Translations under genes and position numbers: made by a program
Shown here: positions 21,666-31,689 of the stretch, piece by piece
How positions within the stretch are numbered: position 1 is the first letter of the stretch
Layout: each line of letters opens with the position of its first letter
Notes under the pieces: generated by a model
Told to the model about the DNA's origin: nothing
The model's database searches: none
The model's input: only the letters and a program-made list of their open reading frames with translations
Assembly: GCF_019320115.1 (NCBI RefSeq)
Contig: NC_089598.1
Span: 85,566,462-85,630,461, forward strand
Length of the DNA stretch: 64,000 bases
Direction: 5' to 3'
Source of the DNA: Miscanthus floridulus
Taxonomy: Eukaryota > Streptophyta > Magnoliopsida > Poales > Poaceae

Positions 21666-22556
21666 TATACTACTCTGATTATGGACTTTAAACAGCAGTG
21701 GATAGTGGTCGGTAGACAAATGGCTTGATCCTCTGTTTTAGTACGTGTATTAGGACTTTATGTCAATCTTTATAGATTTAAATGGACAATTAGTGAAGTT
21801 ATGCACACATAGTTAACGTATAATAGTTATATAATTACATTTATATTTTAAATGTTTTTGAAAATTATACTAATTTTGTAATCATTCGTCATATATTATT
21901 GGAGAAATAGGCTATATCTGAACAACCCCTAAATCTCTATATAAATTAAGCCATTATGATAGATAGCCTAAAATAACCATGTATTCTTCATCTAAACTAT
22001 CATTATGAAAAATAATCTCACATAACCCTCTAAAATTTCTATCTAAACTAGCAAACTGCCGGTACATTGCAACTTGCAACGGAACATACACCTTGTTGCG
22101 CGATCAACTGGGCGACTTGTGGCTCAAAGATTTATAGCAACTTATCTTTAACCATGATAAGGCTATATAATTTGTTGGCGTTTGCTTCGTTTGGGTAGCG
22201 AGTTGCACAATATTATGCATGTGATCAATTTCTTGCAGTAGCGGTATGACTGTATATGATGTTTGAATGCCCACATAAAAGGTATCTAGATTACCACACC
22301 GGAGATTTGGGTGAAGTATTCGCTAAACATCCCTGTCCAATGCTCACCGCCCCCTCTTGTCTTCCTCCCGACCTCTCATCTTCCAGCTCTTTCTCTCCTC
22401 CTTTTCCTACTAAGCTACAATCCAAATCCACACAAGAAAAGCAGGCGCGCGCACACGTGAGGCCTAGGCACGCCAATGCCTCGTCTTGCCCCGAGCCAAG
22501 AATCCCCATACCAATGCATCATGATAGCATTACTAGCGGGGCCCAACAACTCTGAA
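21666..22556. other. Intergenic, nothing recognised
   Basis: AT-rich to about 22060, then mixed. No protein similarity, RNA gene or complete transposon was seen. A 3-base target copy (gca) of the CACTA element lies at 22557-22559. Confidence 0.5.
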
Positions 22557-22831
22557 GCACACTACTGGACTCAGTGGCTTTGCCGAGTGCCAGGGGCACT
22601 CGGCAAAGCCCAATTTGCACTCGGCAAAGGCTTTGCCGAGTGCTGCACTCGGCAAAAAATGGGTCGGCAAAGGTGTCTTTGCCGAGTGTTTTTTGTCGGG
22701 CACTCGGCAAAGTTGGAACCGAAAAAACCCCGAACAAATTGGGAAAAAATGGAATTTTTTTAATCGGTGGAGGCCCCCACCGGCCAGCGCCCGCCCATCT
22801 CCGACATTTTTCGCGTAAATTTCACAGCAAC

Positions 22832-22903
22832 GCGGCCGATGGGATTCGAACCGACGACCTCCCCCTGCAGGCGAACCTCCTATACCACTACACCACACTG
22901 TCA
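22832..22903 (-). other. tRNA-like segment with A-box and B-box motifs inside the CACTA element
   Basis: On the minus strand, TGGTGTAGTGGTATAGGAGG resembles a pol III A box region, and GGTTCGAATCC (about 22845-22855) is a perfect B box. The spacing (about 30-35 bases) fits a tRNA. The T-arm pairs only partly, and I could not draw a clean anticodon or acceptor stem. It is probably a degenerate captured tRNA or a tRNA-derived SINE fragment, not an active tRNA gene. Confidence 0.55.
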
Positions 22904-22973
22904 CTTGTGTCTGGATTCCGTTTTAGTTCCCAACATATTATACTAAACCGAGTGTAAATTGCTTGTTTGAGGC

Positions 22974-23520
22974 CCTAAATGAATTCAAATAAAAAAGTTG
23001 TAAACTATAAAGTTTTATAACTTTTTGAGATCTACACTTTTTAGTTTAGGAAGTTTTTCCATCTGAGGTCGTTTACAAAATTTGAATTTCAAAATTTTAA
23101 AATTCAAACGCAGTTTTGCATGACAAGATAATTCCAAATAAAAAAGATGCCAACTATAATGTTTCATAACTTTGCGAGATCTACAGAGTTTATTTTGGTT
23201 GTTTTTTCATCCGAGGTCGTTTGAAAAGTTCGAATTTTAAAATTTTGAAATTCAAACACAGTTTTGCATGACAAGCTGATTTCAAATCAAAAAGTTGCCA
23301 ACTACAATGTTTCATAACTTTTCGAGATCTACAGAGTTTATTTTGGTTGTTTTTCCATCCGAGGTTGTTTGAAAAGTTCGAATTTTAAAATTTTGAAATT
23401 CAAACACAGTTTTGCATGACAAGATGATTTCAAATCAAAAAGTTGCCAATTACAAAGTTTCATAACTTTTCGAGATATACAAAGTTTATTTTGGTTGTTT
23501 AGTCATCTGTTCATCCGACA
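22974..23520. repeat. 148-bp tandem repeat inside the CACTA element
   Basis: Units end/start at GACAAG at 23122, 23270 and 23418 (spacing 148 and 148), with an earlier more diverged unit from about 22974 and a last partial unit to about 23520. Each contains TTTCATAACTTTTCGAGATC and AAATTCAAACACAGTTTTGC. No protein is encoded. Confidence 0.9.
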
Positions 23521-23535
23521 TGGTCGTTCTAACAT

Positions 23536-23609
23536 TGTTCACAAATCTTATATATCTCTCTTGTAGTTTCATAAACTACAAGAGATATATGTTAGATTTG
23601 TGAACAAAT
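23536..23609. repeat. Near-perfect palindrome
   Basis: The left arm (ttgttcacaaatct, then tatatatctctcttgtagttt) is repeated in reverse complement after a few bases around cat. The arms are about 35 bases each. It could form a hairpin in single-stranded DNA or RNA. It lies between the tandem repeat and the right CACTA end. Confidence 0.85.
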
Positions 23610-24019
23610 TTACTTTCACTTTGTCATATGAAGAAAAGACCAAAACAAACATTGTACATCTTGATGAGTTATACAACTTTGTAGTTGAAAACTTTTTTAT
23701 TTGAATTAATTTACTGCTTCAAAATGTGCTTTGAAATTTTCTTTATCGAGTGTAAAAAAACACTCGGCAAAGAGCTTCTTTGCCGAGTGTCAAAAAAAAC
23801 ACTCGGCAAAGAAGCTTCTTTGCCGAGTGTCAAAAAAACACTCGGCAAAGGCGTCTTTGCCGAGTGTCCGAAAAACAACACTCGGCAAACCACTTGGCAC
23901 TCGGCAAAGAGCCGGTCTCCGGTAGTGGCAGTTTGTCCTTATCTTTATGCTTGGACACACCTTGCGGTACGATTGGATGCCAGGAGTAAAATATATCGCT
24001 ATTAGAATTTCTAGCGTAC

Positions 24020-24250
24020 TCCCCCTGTCCCTACCGTCGCTACGAGAAGTGTGCTGGTCAAACTTACTTAAACTTGACTACGTTTGTAGAAATTGTTAGT
24101 AACATTTGTATCTCCAAATAAGTTTATTATAAAAATATATTTAAATGATACATCTACTGATACTGATAATTTCTTATAAATATTAGTATTTTTTCTTATA
24201 TATATTTAGTCAAAATTAAGTGTGTTTGATTTTTCGGGAAATGAGAACAA
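24020..24250. mobile_element. Stowaway-like MITE, degraded right end
   Basis: Left end CTCCCCCTGTCCCTACC after TA. The interior (tgctggtcaaacttacttaa, aacatttgtatctccaaata) is shared with the MITE at 37347-38222, showing the same family. The right end near 24240-24250 has lost the usual GGGAG terminus. Confidence 0.72.
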
Positions 24251-24949
24251 CAATTAAAAGAAGATAGAGGGTAGGCATCACTTGTCGCAGTGTGCGGAGC
24301 TGAGTCCCAAATCCCTGACCTTCTTTCTCCGTTTGTCTCTTGGAACTATCGGGTCGTGTTGGGTTGATACTCGATAGGCCAGTGAAACGAAATTAGGAGT
24401 ACCTAGCTTCGAGGCTGTCGTTATCTCCTGCTGTCCTTTTGTCTACCGCAGGCTATCGTCTGGTGAAAAGGCGCATACATGCTGAGCATGTGTTATTTGA
24501 GCCGTCCGCGTAGCGTATCGAGATATGTGCTGTCCAGTAGTGTTTTACATTGGGTAGAGTATATTTTATATTGGATAAAATGCACGACATAAATCTCGAA
24601 GCAGTTTTGGACAGTGCAGATAGCATATATTGAGCATGTACATGCTGCAGTACGTTTTTGCGAAATGTAGAAGACGCACGGAAGTTGATATTGGGAGTAG
24701 GGACATGCGTGCGCAGCTTTGCTGGAGCCTGGAGGCAACGCAGTCCGCGGGCAGTTTCTGAGATCTTTCTTGTTTTTTAGGGGTGTTTCTGAGATCTTTC
24801 TTTATCGCGTCACTTGACCGTAACATCGCCGCTGCCCACTGTTTAGGTTACAAAGCTTCCAGGTCGTCCTTTTCGAAAAGAATTCTTTTGTTATATGATC
24901 TCTTGTTGCTTGGCGAGTTGTTGGAAAAGTTCCGGTAGCTGCTAATATA
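24251..24949. other. Intergenic, nothing recognised
   Basis: No gene, RNA or complete repeat found. A short tandem copy (gtttctgagatctttctt) occurs at about 24755 and 24785. Confidence 0.5.
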
Positions 24950-25651
24950 TAGGGCTGAAAACGGTCGGAAATGATCGGTAGGAGGTCAAATCATTTTTAG
25001 TTTCACATTATTTTCTTGGAAATGAAATCGATACGATAGTGTTGGAAACGAGAACGGCATCGTTATTCTGGTAAATTCGAAAACGAAATTATTCGATCAA
25101 AAGTTCATCAATAACGATCGAAATTTATGAAAAGCGATATCTAAAATACAATAAACGCATCAATATGCACAACATGACAATATCTATGTAGATTAACCTA
25201 GGTCACACGAAAAATAATAGTGTATTAGTAATAATCCATGACACAAGTGGCGAGACACATATATTATATAGCAATAAAATGACATGACACAAAGGCACAA
25301 AGCCACGTGAAGTGAAGACGTGAGGTGCCTTCAAGGCCTCAAAGGCTAGGGGCGATCAGCGGGCTTGGCCAATGGGCCTGGTCTGGGTGCTCAGCGGAGA
25401 TGAGATCGTGTGTCTCTACCTAAGTTCGGTAATTCTCAACGGTAGATTATCGATTAAATACGGTATTTTTTCAAAAACGGTCGGAAGAGAGCTAAATCAC
25501 TTTTGTTTTCATTATCGGATGTTTTTACCGTTTTCGTTTTCGTTATATCGGTTACCGTCACCGTTTCCGTTTAGGGGGGGGGGGGGGGGATCAGTAATTT
25601 CTCGAAACAATTCCCGGTAATTGAGAATTATCGTTTTCGTTTTCAGCCCTG
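24950..25651. mobile_element. Non-autonomous hAT element with Ac/Ds-type ends (~700 bp)
   Basis: Left end TAGGGCTGAAAACGGTCGG, right end CGTTTTCGTTTTCAGCCCTG. Internal AACGGTCGG and TTACCGTxACCGTTTTCG motifs repeat near both ends, as in Ac/Ds relatives. The flanks (gctaatat left, gctaccaa right) share only four to five of eight bases, so the target duplication is eroded or my boundary is off by one. No transposase. A run of 16 G lies at 25574-25589. Confidence 0.8.
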
Positions 25652-26127
25652 GCTACCAAGGCCAATGGGGGAACATGATGATGCGAGAGTATGAGAGGGA
25701 TTCTCGAGAAAAAAGGAGAAAAAAAACAAAGTCATAAGGTAGATATGTTGTACAAAGATGACAACACTGCATATCTAAAATAAGAAAAGCATAATATGAG
25801 ATGTATGTGGTAACTCTATCAATCTCGAGACCTTCCAGTTCTTATAGAGTTAAGGTGTGCATAGCATTCATAACGGTGAATATGTGTGCATGTATGAGAC
25901 ATGTACACTTATGTTGTGATTGAAAAATAATAATATTAAAACAGATAAAAGAAGAAACAATAAACCATTTTTTGTTTAGTGGGCTTGAAGAAATTATTTG
26001 TTTTAGAGAGATAGAAGAAATGAAGCCCCATATTGCGGGCCAAATCATTAGCATCCTGAGGTGGTCAGTGGCAACTTTTTTTGGGCTGCACAAAGGTTCA
26101 ACTAAGATTATGGGCCCAATTAACTGC
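25652..26127. other. Intergenic, nothing recognised
   Basis: AT-rich, no conserved protein or repeat recognised. Confidence 0.5.
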
Positions 26128-26130
26128 TAA

Positions 26131-26403
26131 GGCCCTGTTTGGATATAAAATATTTTTGGAGTTTTAGAAGAATAACATGGTTTTGTGAAATACTTTGATT
26201 TTAGAGTGCCATGAAGTGTTTGGGTGCAACAAATTTTATAGTTTTGAATACCATGGTATTGCTGAAACTATAGTCTTTTTGGAGTTTTAAAAAATCCAAT
26301 CTGGACCTCTTTTTTCTAAACCACGGTTTTGCACATCAATTGTTCTAAAACTACAATTTCTTGATACTATGATTTTCTAACACTACAACATCCAAACAAG
26401 GCC
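26131..26403. mobile_element. Tourist-like MITE (PIF/Harbinger)
   Basis: 273 bp. Ends GGCCCTGTTTGGAT and ATCCAAACAAGGCC, flanked by TAA at 26128-26130 and 26404-26406. These are the 3-bp target and terminal sequence typical of Harbinger-type MITEs. Confidence 0.9.
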
Positions 26404-26450
26404 TAAGTGGCTTCTCTTGTGCTTTGTCCAATGCCCTTAGACCATCTTTA

Positions 26451-26545
26451 GGGCCTGTTTGGGTGACGTAGTTTTTGCAAACTATGGTATCACAAAACTC
26501 TTTAAACTATGGTATTACAAAAAATACTGGATGAAAAAAAGGACA
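26451..26545. mobile_element. Fragment of a Tourist-like MITE
   Basis: One end (GGGCCTGTTTGGGTGACGTAG) with interior resembling the neighbour at 26131-26403 (aaactatggtattacaaaaa). No opposite end. Confidence 0.6.
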
Positions 26546-27010
26546 TTCCTCTAAGAATGACCTATATTAGTGCCCAAGCTCTTTAAACATGGACCACGTC
26601 ATCGGATAGTCATTCGTGGCTGCAACGTTAAGAACAGAGGTACTACAACATGACTATATATGTATGAGTAAAATGGAAAAGATGTGAGGCACGAGCTTAA
26701 TTTTGAAGATTTACTCAAGAATCCAAGGGAGATTGGGAAGGGAGCAGTGATGAAGTGAGCTTGGTTTGGGCGGCAACTTGCTCAATTTAGTTTGGTATGG
26801 TATGAATGTCACCATGAAGGCGTTTCATGTGGATGTGAGAGGGAACATTGAGGAGCAGTCTGAAGGCAATGACATAGCATGAAGTAATGGGAACTTGGCA
26901 GTCTATATTTGTGTAGCATTGCATGGTTTGCTTCTACTCGCGTTGCCGTTGCTTGCTTCTGCATGATCTACTGGCACATTGAGCTATCATCGTTGTCTAC
27001 TTTTAGGTGC
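26546..27010. other. Intergenic, nothing recognised
   Basis: No gene or repeat supported. Confidence 0.5.
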
Positions 27011-27019
27011 TTGTTATTA

Positions 27020-27527
27020 GGGTAAAGTACACTTTTCAACTCTCAACTCGCGCCGAAGTTCGATTTTTAACCTTCAACTATAAAACCGGTTAAGAAACGC
27101 TCTCCAATTATCAAAACCGGACAAATTTTATAGTTTTATTTTTTTATTTGAGGACAGTAAGATGCTCGAAAAAAATAATATAAAATTTCAGCACCATAAT
27201 AATCGTCTACTAGTGCTTGTCGTATTATAGCACTAATATATTATTTGTATGGAGTTAAATAAAAATACTTTTTATACTAAAGTTATAGCTTTCAATGAGA
27301 TTTACAACTTTGTAGTTTTGAGTTTTTTCATTGAGGACGTTAAGATGCTCAAAAAAATAATATAAAATTTCGACGTCTCCCGAAAATATAAAACCGCTTT
27401 TGAAACCAGCCGAGGACTAAATTTGTCCGATTTTGATAGTTGGAGGGTATTTCTTAACCGGTTTCATAGTTGAAGGTTGAAAATCAAACTTCGGCGCGAG
27501 TTGAGGGTTGGAAAGTGTATTTTACCC
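27020..27527. mobile_element. Mutator-type MITE with long inverted repeats
   Basis: 508 bp. It starts GGGTAAAGTACACTTTTCAA and ends GTGTATTTTACCC. The terminal inverted repeats exceed 100 bp (tcgcgccgaagtt... / ...aacttcggcgcga). The 9-bp duplication ttgttatta at 27011-27019 and 27528-27536 is exact. Long TIRs and a 9-bp target duplication are the Mutator signature. No transposase. Confidence 0.93.
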
Positions 27528-27536
27528 TTGTTATTA

Positions 27537-28800
27537 TGAGAAGAAACGTGTATATGAGGTGTTGGGGCGAGTGAAGGAGGGTGGTAGTAGCGCTTGGGTT
27601 AAATAAATAGTCATGCTTAATCTATACTTCACTCGAGCATTGCTCGGCCACCGCTCACTCGATTTTTGAGCCATCCGATCTATCCTGCGTTGCAACGGTC
27701 ACGATGGACGACGGGAAGCACCAAGTGGTCGCGGGTCCAAAGGTAGCAGGTGGTCTGGTCGGGCCCTTTGTGCGGGACCCTGTGCTGTTCAGCTGTTGGC
27801 GAGTCAAGCGTGCCTGGGACCTGCGCCACCTGCATGCAGTATACGTGGCAGGGTGCATGTAGTCCTTTACGTGGGGACTCGTCACCGTCACGTCACGTCA
27901 CATCACTTCCCCTATGCATGCAGAGTAGAAACAGATTACATCTCAATAAACTATATTTTAATACTTCGGTTTAGGCGGAAGTTCTGCGTTCAACTAGCGT
28001 AAATTGATTATTCATAACCGGAAATAGCCAGTATTATTTGAAGAGTTATCTGATCATTTTTTTGGTTTTTTTTATTTTATGTATGTTTTACTTGGTTTTT
28101 TTTGAAATTTTCCAATTTGGTTTTCATAGAAATTATCTGGCTATTTTTTTGTTCTGTTTGTTTAATATTTTTGTATTATTTGGATAATTTTTTGGTTCGT
28201 TTGATCTAGAGAGTGTTGCAGCCTTGCAGGGATTTAAAATACATGATTTTTGTTTCGGATGTCAATCGAGTGTTTCTGTCCAACCCAACGCCCGAGTATT
28301 GCATGCACCTAGAAACACGCAAGCGGTGACTAGATGGCCCCTAAAATAATGCGTTCCTCCAACCCACCCCTATATGAGGGCACCCCAAACCTTCACCCAA
28401 AAACACAAAAAAAACTTTGCCACTACGAAATCAACCATCCTACACCTTATGTCACCCCTTAGCGCAGATCCAACATCTATAGAGGGCAACCTACTCATCC
28501 ATTAGAGTTTTCCCTGGATGAAGCTTTCGCGGAGGAGATATGCCCTGGGGATGAGCTGCCAAGCACCAGGGTATCAGGGTTTCATCGTCCCAGCATCAAT
28601 TCAAACCTCAACACTTCACAGAAAGACCAAGATCAAGCTATCAAGACTGCAACTTGCATACTCATCCGTGACTTCCTTACTCTTCAAGATTCAAGTTTAT
28701 GGTGTCCCAGGTTGAGGTTGATGATCGGAGAGCTCACATTGTTGCTTATTTACATGATCTAAGTGTTCGAACTAATAGGAGTGTTCGGTAGATATCATTT
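27537..28800. other. Intergenic, nothing firmly recognised
   Basis: No conserved protein identified. The stretch 28370-28760 precedes the Gypsy integrase remnant and may belong to that element's decayed interior, but I cannot show this. Confidence 0.45.
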
Positions 28801-28839
28801 AAACATATGTTGGCCAATGTGAGTTATATTGACGAACCG

Positions 28840-29930
28840 GCAAAGACTTATTGCTAAAGTGCTTGGATTCTGACCAAGGTAAGGTAGCTATGAGAGAAGT
28901 GCACAGAGGTATATGTGGTACGCATCAATCGGCTCTAAAGATGAAATGGTTACTACGAAGAGCTAGGTTTTATTGGCCCACATGATAGCCGATTGTTTTT
29001 GCTTTTATAAAGGGTGTGAAGAGTGCTAGCGGTTATGCAGTTGTTACCTGCTGCGATGATCTATTCTATTATTAAACCATGGACTGTTTCAAGGATGGAG
29101 TTTGAACTCATTTGGCATATTCATCCTCCTCCTTCTAAGGGATATCACTTTGTGTTGGTGACTATAGATTACTTTACAAGATGGACTAAAGTTGTGCCTT
29201 TGAAGAACATTGCACATAAAGAGGTAATTGAGTTTATTACTAAGCATACTATTAATATATTCAGCTTACCTTAGACCTTAACCATAGATCAAGGTACTTT
29301 TTCATCACAAAGGAAGTGCGAGAATTTGCCAAATAATGTAAAAATAAACGCTCAATGTATCTTAGGAAAATGGTCAGGCCAAGTCTATTAATAAGATGTT
29401 GCTCAATATTATAAAAAGGAAAAATAAGATAACCCCATGAGATGGCATGATGTTTTGATTGAAAAGCTTTATGGGCTCACCATATCTCTAGACACAGGTA
29501 CTACTAAGCTTACTCCTTTTGAGCTTGTGTATGGACACGAAGTAGTGCTGTCGATTGAAGTGAATTTGGATGCATACAAATTTGCTAAGAAAAATGATTT
29601 ATCTACTACCATGTATCATGAATTGATGATGGACAATATCGACGAGGTGGTCGACAAAAGAATGAAGGCTTTGAAGGAGACTGAGAGATACAAATTTCCT
29701 AAGAAGGTACAAAATAATTTGTTTTAGGTTGGTGATATAGTTTGGAAGACTATTTTGCCTCTCGGGACGATGAGCAACAAGTTCTACAAGCGGTCTCCAA
29801 GTTGTCAAGGCCCATATAAGGTGATCAAGGTCATCTTCGGGAATTCATACATGGTGGAGACGCTGCAAGTAGACATCTACCAAGGGCACTTAATGGTAGA
29901 TATTTGAAGAAGTATTACCCGATCATATGA
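28840..29930 (+). pseudogene. Decayed Gypsy integrase
   Basis: Pieces of a Ty3/Gypsy integrase are readable: AMREVHRGICGTHQSALKMK with FYWP (zinc-binding region, about 28888-28980), WTKVVPLKNIAHKEVIEFIT (about 29180-29250, catalytic core), LTPFELVYGHEVVL (about 29510-29550) and a chromatin-side C-terminus near 29780-29840 (KVIKVIFGNSYMVE). Stops and frameshifts separate them, and the sequence around the second catalytic Asp reads TIDQGTF with further damage. It belongs to the element whose LTR begins at about 30083. Confidence 0.82.
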
Positions 29931-30082
29931 CAAGATGTTTGAAAAGTTAAATAATTTACATATATATCACCCTTAGAACAAGAATGGTTGATGAATTGAA
30001 TGTTTATCATCACCTTAGATGTTTTATAGTTGCTATATGTTTTCAGATTCACAAGCTTCACCTAAAAACAGGGGGCATATAT

Positions 30083-30475
30083 TGACAACCAATTTGGGCC
30101 AAGTCCGGGCGAAACCGGCTAAGTCATGTTTCCTATTGTTTTGGTTGACTGGCAAAAACTGGCTTTATTGGTGGTAGAATCTACGAAGAAGTTAGGATTC
30201 ATACGAACTTTAGAGTTGTAAATATTTTGTCATGGGATAAGACCACTCAACCCTATAATTATGAAGGGGCACAATCGATTGAGGGTATCTAAATGATAAA
30301 AAACAAATACTCTACTTTTTATACATCTCAAACCCTAATTTCTTTCAACCCTCATATTCTCATATTCTATAAGTTTTTTTTGACAAGATTTGAGATGTTC
30401 TAGGTGCTTGCCGATCCTAGAACACTCCTGGTTCGTCTCCGCGATGGGTCTTCTTAGGAGGTATTCAGAGGTCTT
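30083..30475 (+). repeat. Remnant 3' LTR of the decayed Gypsy element
   Basis: A purine-rich tract (cctaaaaacagggggcat) precedes TGACAACC at 30083, and the downstream sequence resembles the second LTR at about 32978-33472 (shared gggataagaccact/gataagatcactc and TACTCTACTTTTTA segments). The right end is not clear; about 30475 is approximate. Confidence 0.6.
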
Positions 30476-31085
30476 TGTGGCATTTCTGTACAAAACTGGC
30501 TAGGCCAATTTTTGTGGGTTCACCAACAGTTGTGGTGTTTCACGATACAAGCGTTTGGGCTCTTTCTACGTGGGACCTTTGCTGTGTCAACACACATGAT
30601 ATGATACTTGCTCAGTGTACCAATGCATTAAAGATCACCAATGCTTCTATTCCTTCCAAGACAATTGTCATACATCTCACATGCCCTTTGTGCTACTTCA
30701 AAAGCTGCAACATCTATATATAGTTACATCTCTAATTTTGAGGCTAGTAATTCATGCTCCCCCTAGGAAGTCTGTGTGATGTTAGTAGCCAAGGCTAGCA
30801 TATATTTATGTCATAGAAATATATGGATATTTTAAAACATAATATAATACCTCAAACATCCTACCAAAGAGATATCCTTGGTCAATTTGTATCTTCTGTT
30901 GATCATGACATATAATTTGGTAGTGCTTAAATATCGACATATATCGTTCTACTCTTTTTTGACCCATGATATGATTGCATTCTGTGGTAGTATTTATGCT
31001 ATTGGTGCTATACATGTCGCCAAAGTAAACAACCTTTGAATTGTATAGCATTAGCTTCTATCCTATTTTAGCTTCTTCAAGTTGC
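30476..31085. other. Upstream region of the zinc-finger gene
   Basis: AT-rich, no coding sequence recognised. Probably promoter and intergenic DNA of the gene at 31159. Confidence 0.5.
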
Positions 31086-31086
31086 C

Positions 31087-31095
31087 TATAAAATA
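31087..31095 (+). promoter_or_regulatory. TATA box of the zinc-finger gene
   Basis: TATAAAATA, 64 bases upstream of the ATG. This allows a 5' leader of roughly 35 bases. Confidence 0.65.
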
Positions 31096-31158
31096 CAGTT
31101 CTTTCTCACTTTTGAGCCACCTCACCGTAAAAGATAGGAGAGATAGAAACACAATCCA

Positions 31159-31497
31159 ATGGCTGGTAAAGCTAACCTTAGAGATCTCTATCCCAATGGC
31201 TTAGCCTCCCTTGGAGCCGCAGTAGAGCCTAACATGCAGCCACAGAGTGTGGAAACACTCTACAACTGTTCATTTTGCAACAAGATTTTCAAAAGTCCAC
31301 AGGCTCGTGGTGGGCACCAGAACGCACATAAGAAGGAAATTGCTATGCTTCGGAGGAATTTGGAAGAGGAGATGTCAAATAAACGTGCAAAGCAAGCTCA
31401 CAATGTCTTTGTTGCGTCTCATGATGTCAAGCAGCTTCCACTTGGTAGTGATTCTTTCGATGTTATCACAAGCCTCGAAGTGGACTCTGAATTGTGA
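31159..31497 (+). CDS. Single C2H2 zinc-finger protein with QARGGH motif (112 aa)
   Basis: An intact intronless frame starting at ATG (context aatccaATGG) and ending TGA. The finger is C37-x2-C40-x12-H53-x3-H57 with SPQARGGHQNAH, a variant of the plant-specific QALGGH DNA-binding helix in which Leu is Arg. The basic stretch after the finger (KKEIAMLRRNLEEEMSNKRA) could be a nuclear signal or dimer helix. It has no LxLxL EAR repressor motif at the C-terminus (SLEVDSEL). The family are small nuclear transcription factors, often floral or stress regulators; the target here is unknown. A TATA box at 31087 and AATAAA at 31662 frame a compact gene. It is surrounded by dead retroelements but shows no damage, so it may be a functional host gene. 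Confidence 0.8.
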   Translation: MAGKANLRDLYPNGLASLGAAVEPNMQPQSVETLYNCSFCNKIFKSPQARGGHQNAHKKEIAMLRRNLEEEMSNKRAKQAHNVFVASHDVKQLPLGSDSFDVITSLEVDSEL

Positions 31498-31661
31498 TTT
31501 CTGATATCATTAACCAAACAAACCATTGATTGGAATGGACATTTATCCTAAATCGACCATCATATATTGTTGCATAGACTAGGGAAATGGTTGCATGCTT
31601 CCCCTTGTTGTTTTGGTTTCTTATATCATAATATTTTAATGTCTTAGTTACAGGTGTTTGC

Positions 31662-31667
31662 AATAAA
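31662..31667 (+). terminator. Polyadenylation signal of the zinc-finger gene
   Basis: AATAAA 165 bases after the stop codon, preceded by T-rich sequence (tatcataatattttaatgtc). Confidence 0.55.
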
Positions 31668-31689
31668 ACATTGTCATGTAAGATCCCTT

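Larger units (their letters stand above)
22560..23927. mobile_element. Non-autonomous CACTA (En/Spm) element
   Basis: 1368 bp. It begins CACTACTGGACTCAGTGG and ends CCGGTCTCCGGTAGTG, with 3-bp duplication gca at 22557-22559 and 23928-23930. Subterminal arrays of TTTGCCGAGTG/CACTCGGCAAA in both orientations occupy 22575-22710 and 23745-23915; they are the presumed transposase-binding sites of this well-known grass group. The interior has no transposase. It has instead a tRNA-like segment, a 148-bp tandem repeat and a long palindrome (listed separately). Short open frames across the ends are repeats of the 11-base motif. Confidence 0.95.

Noticed and set aside
22832..22903. A genuine tRNA gene
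   Set aside because: A and B boxes are visible but acceptor and anticodon stems do not form cleanly; it lies inside a CACTA element.
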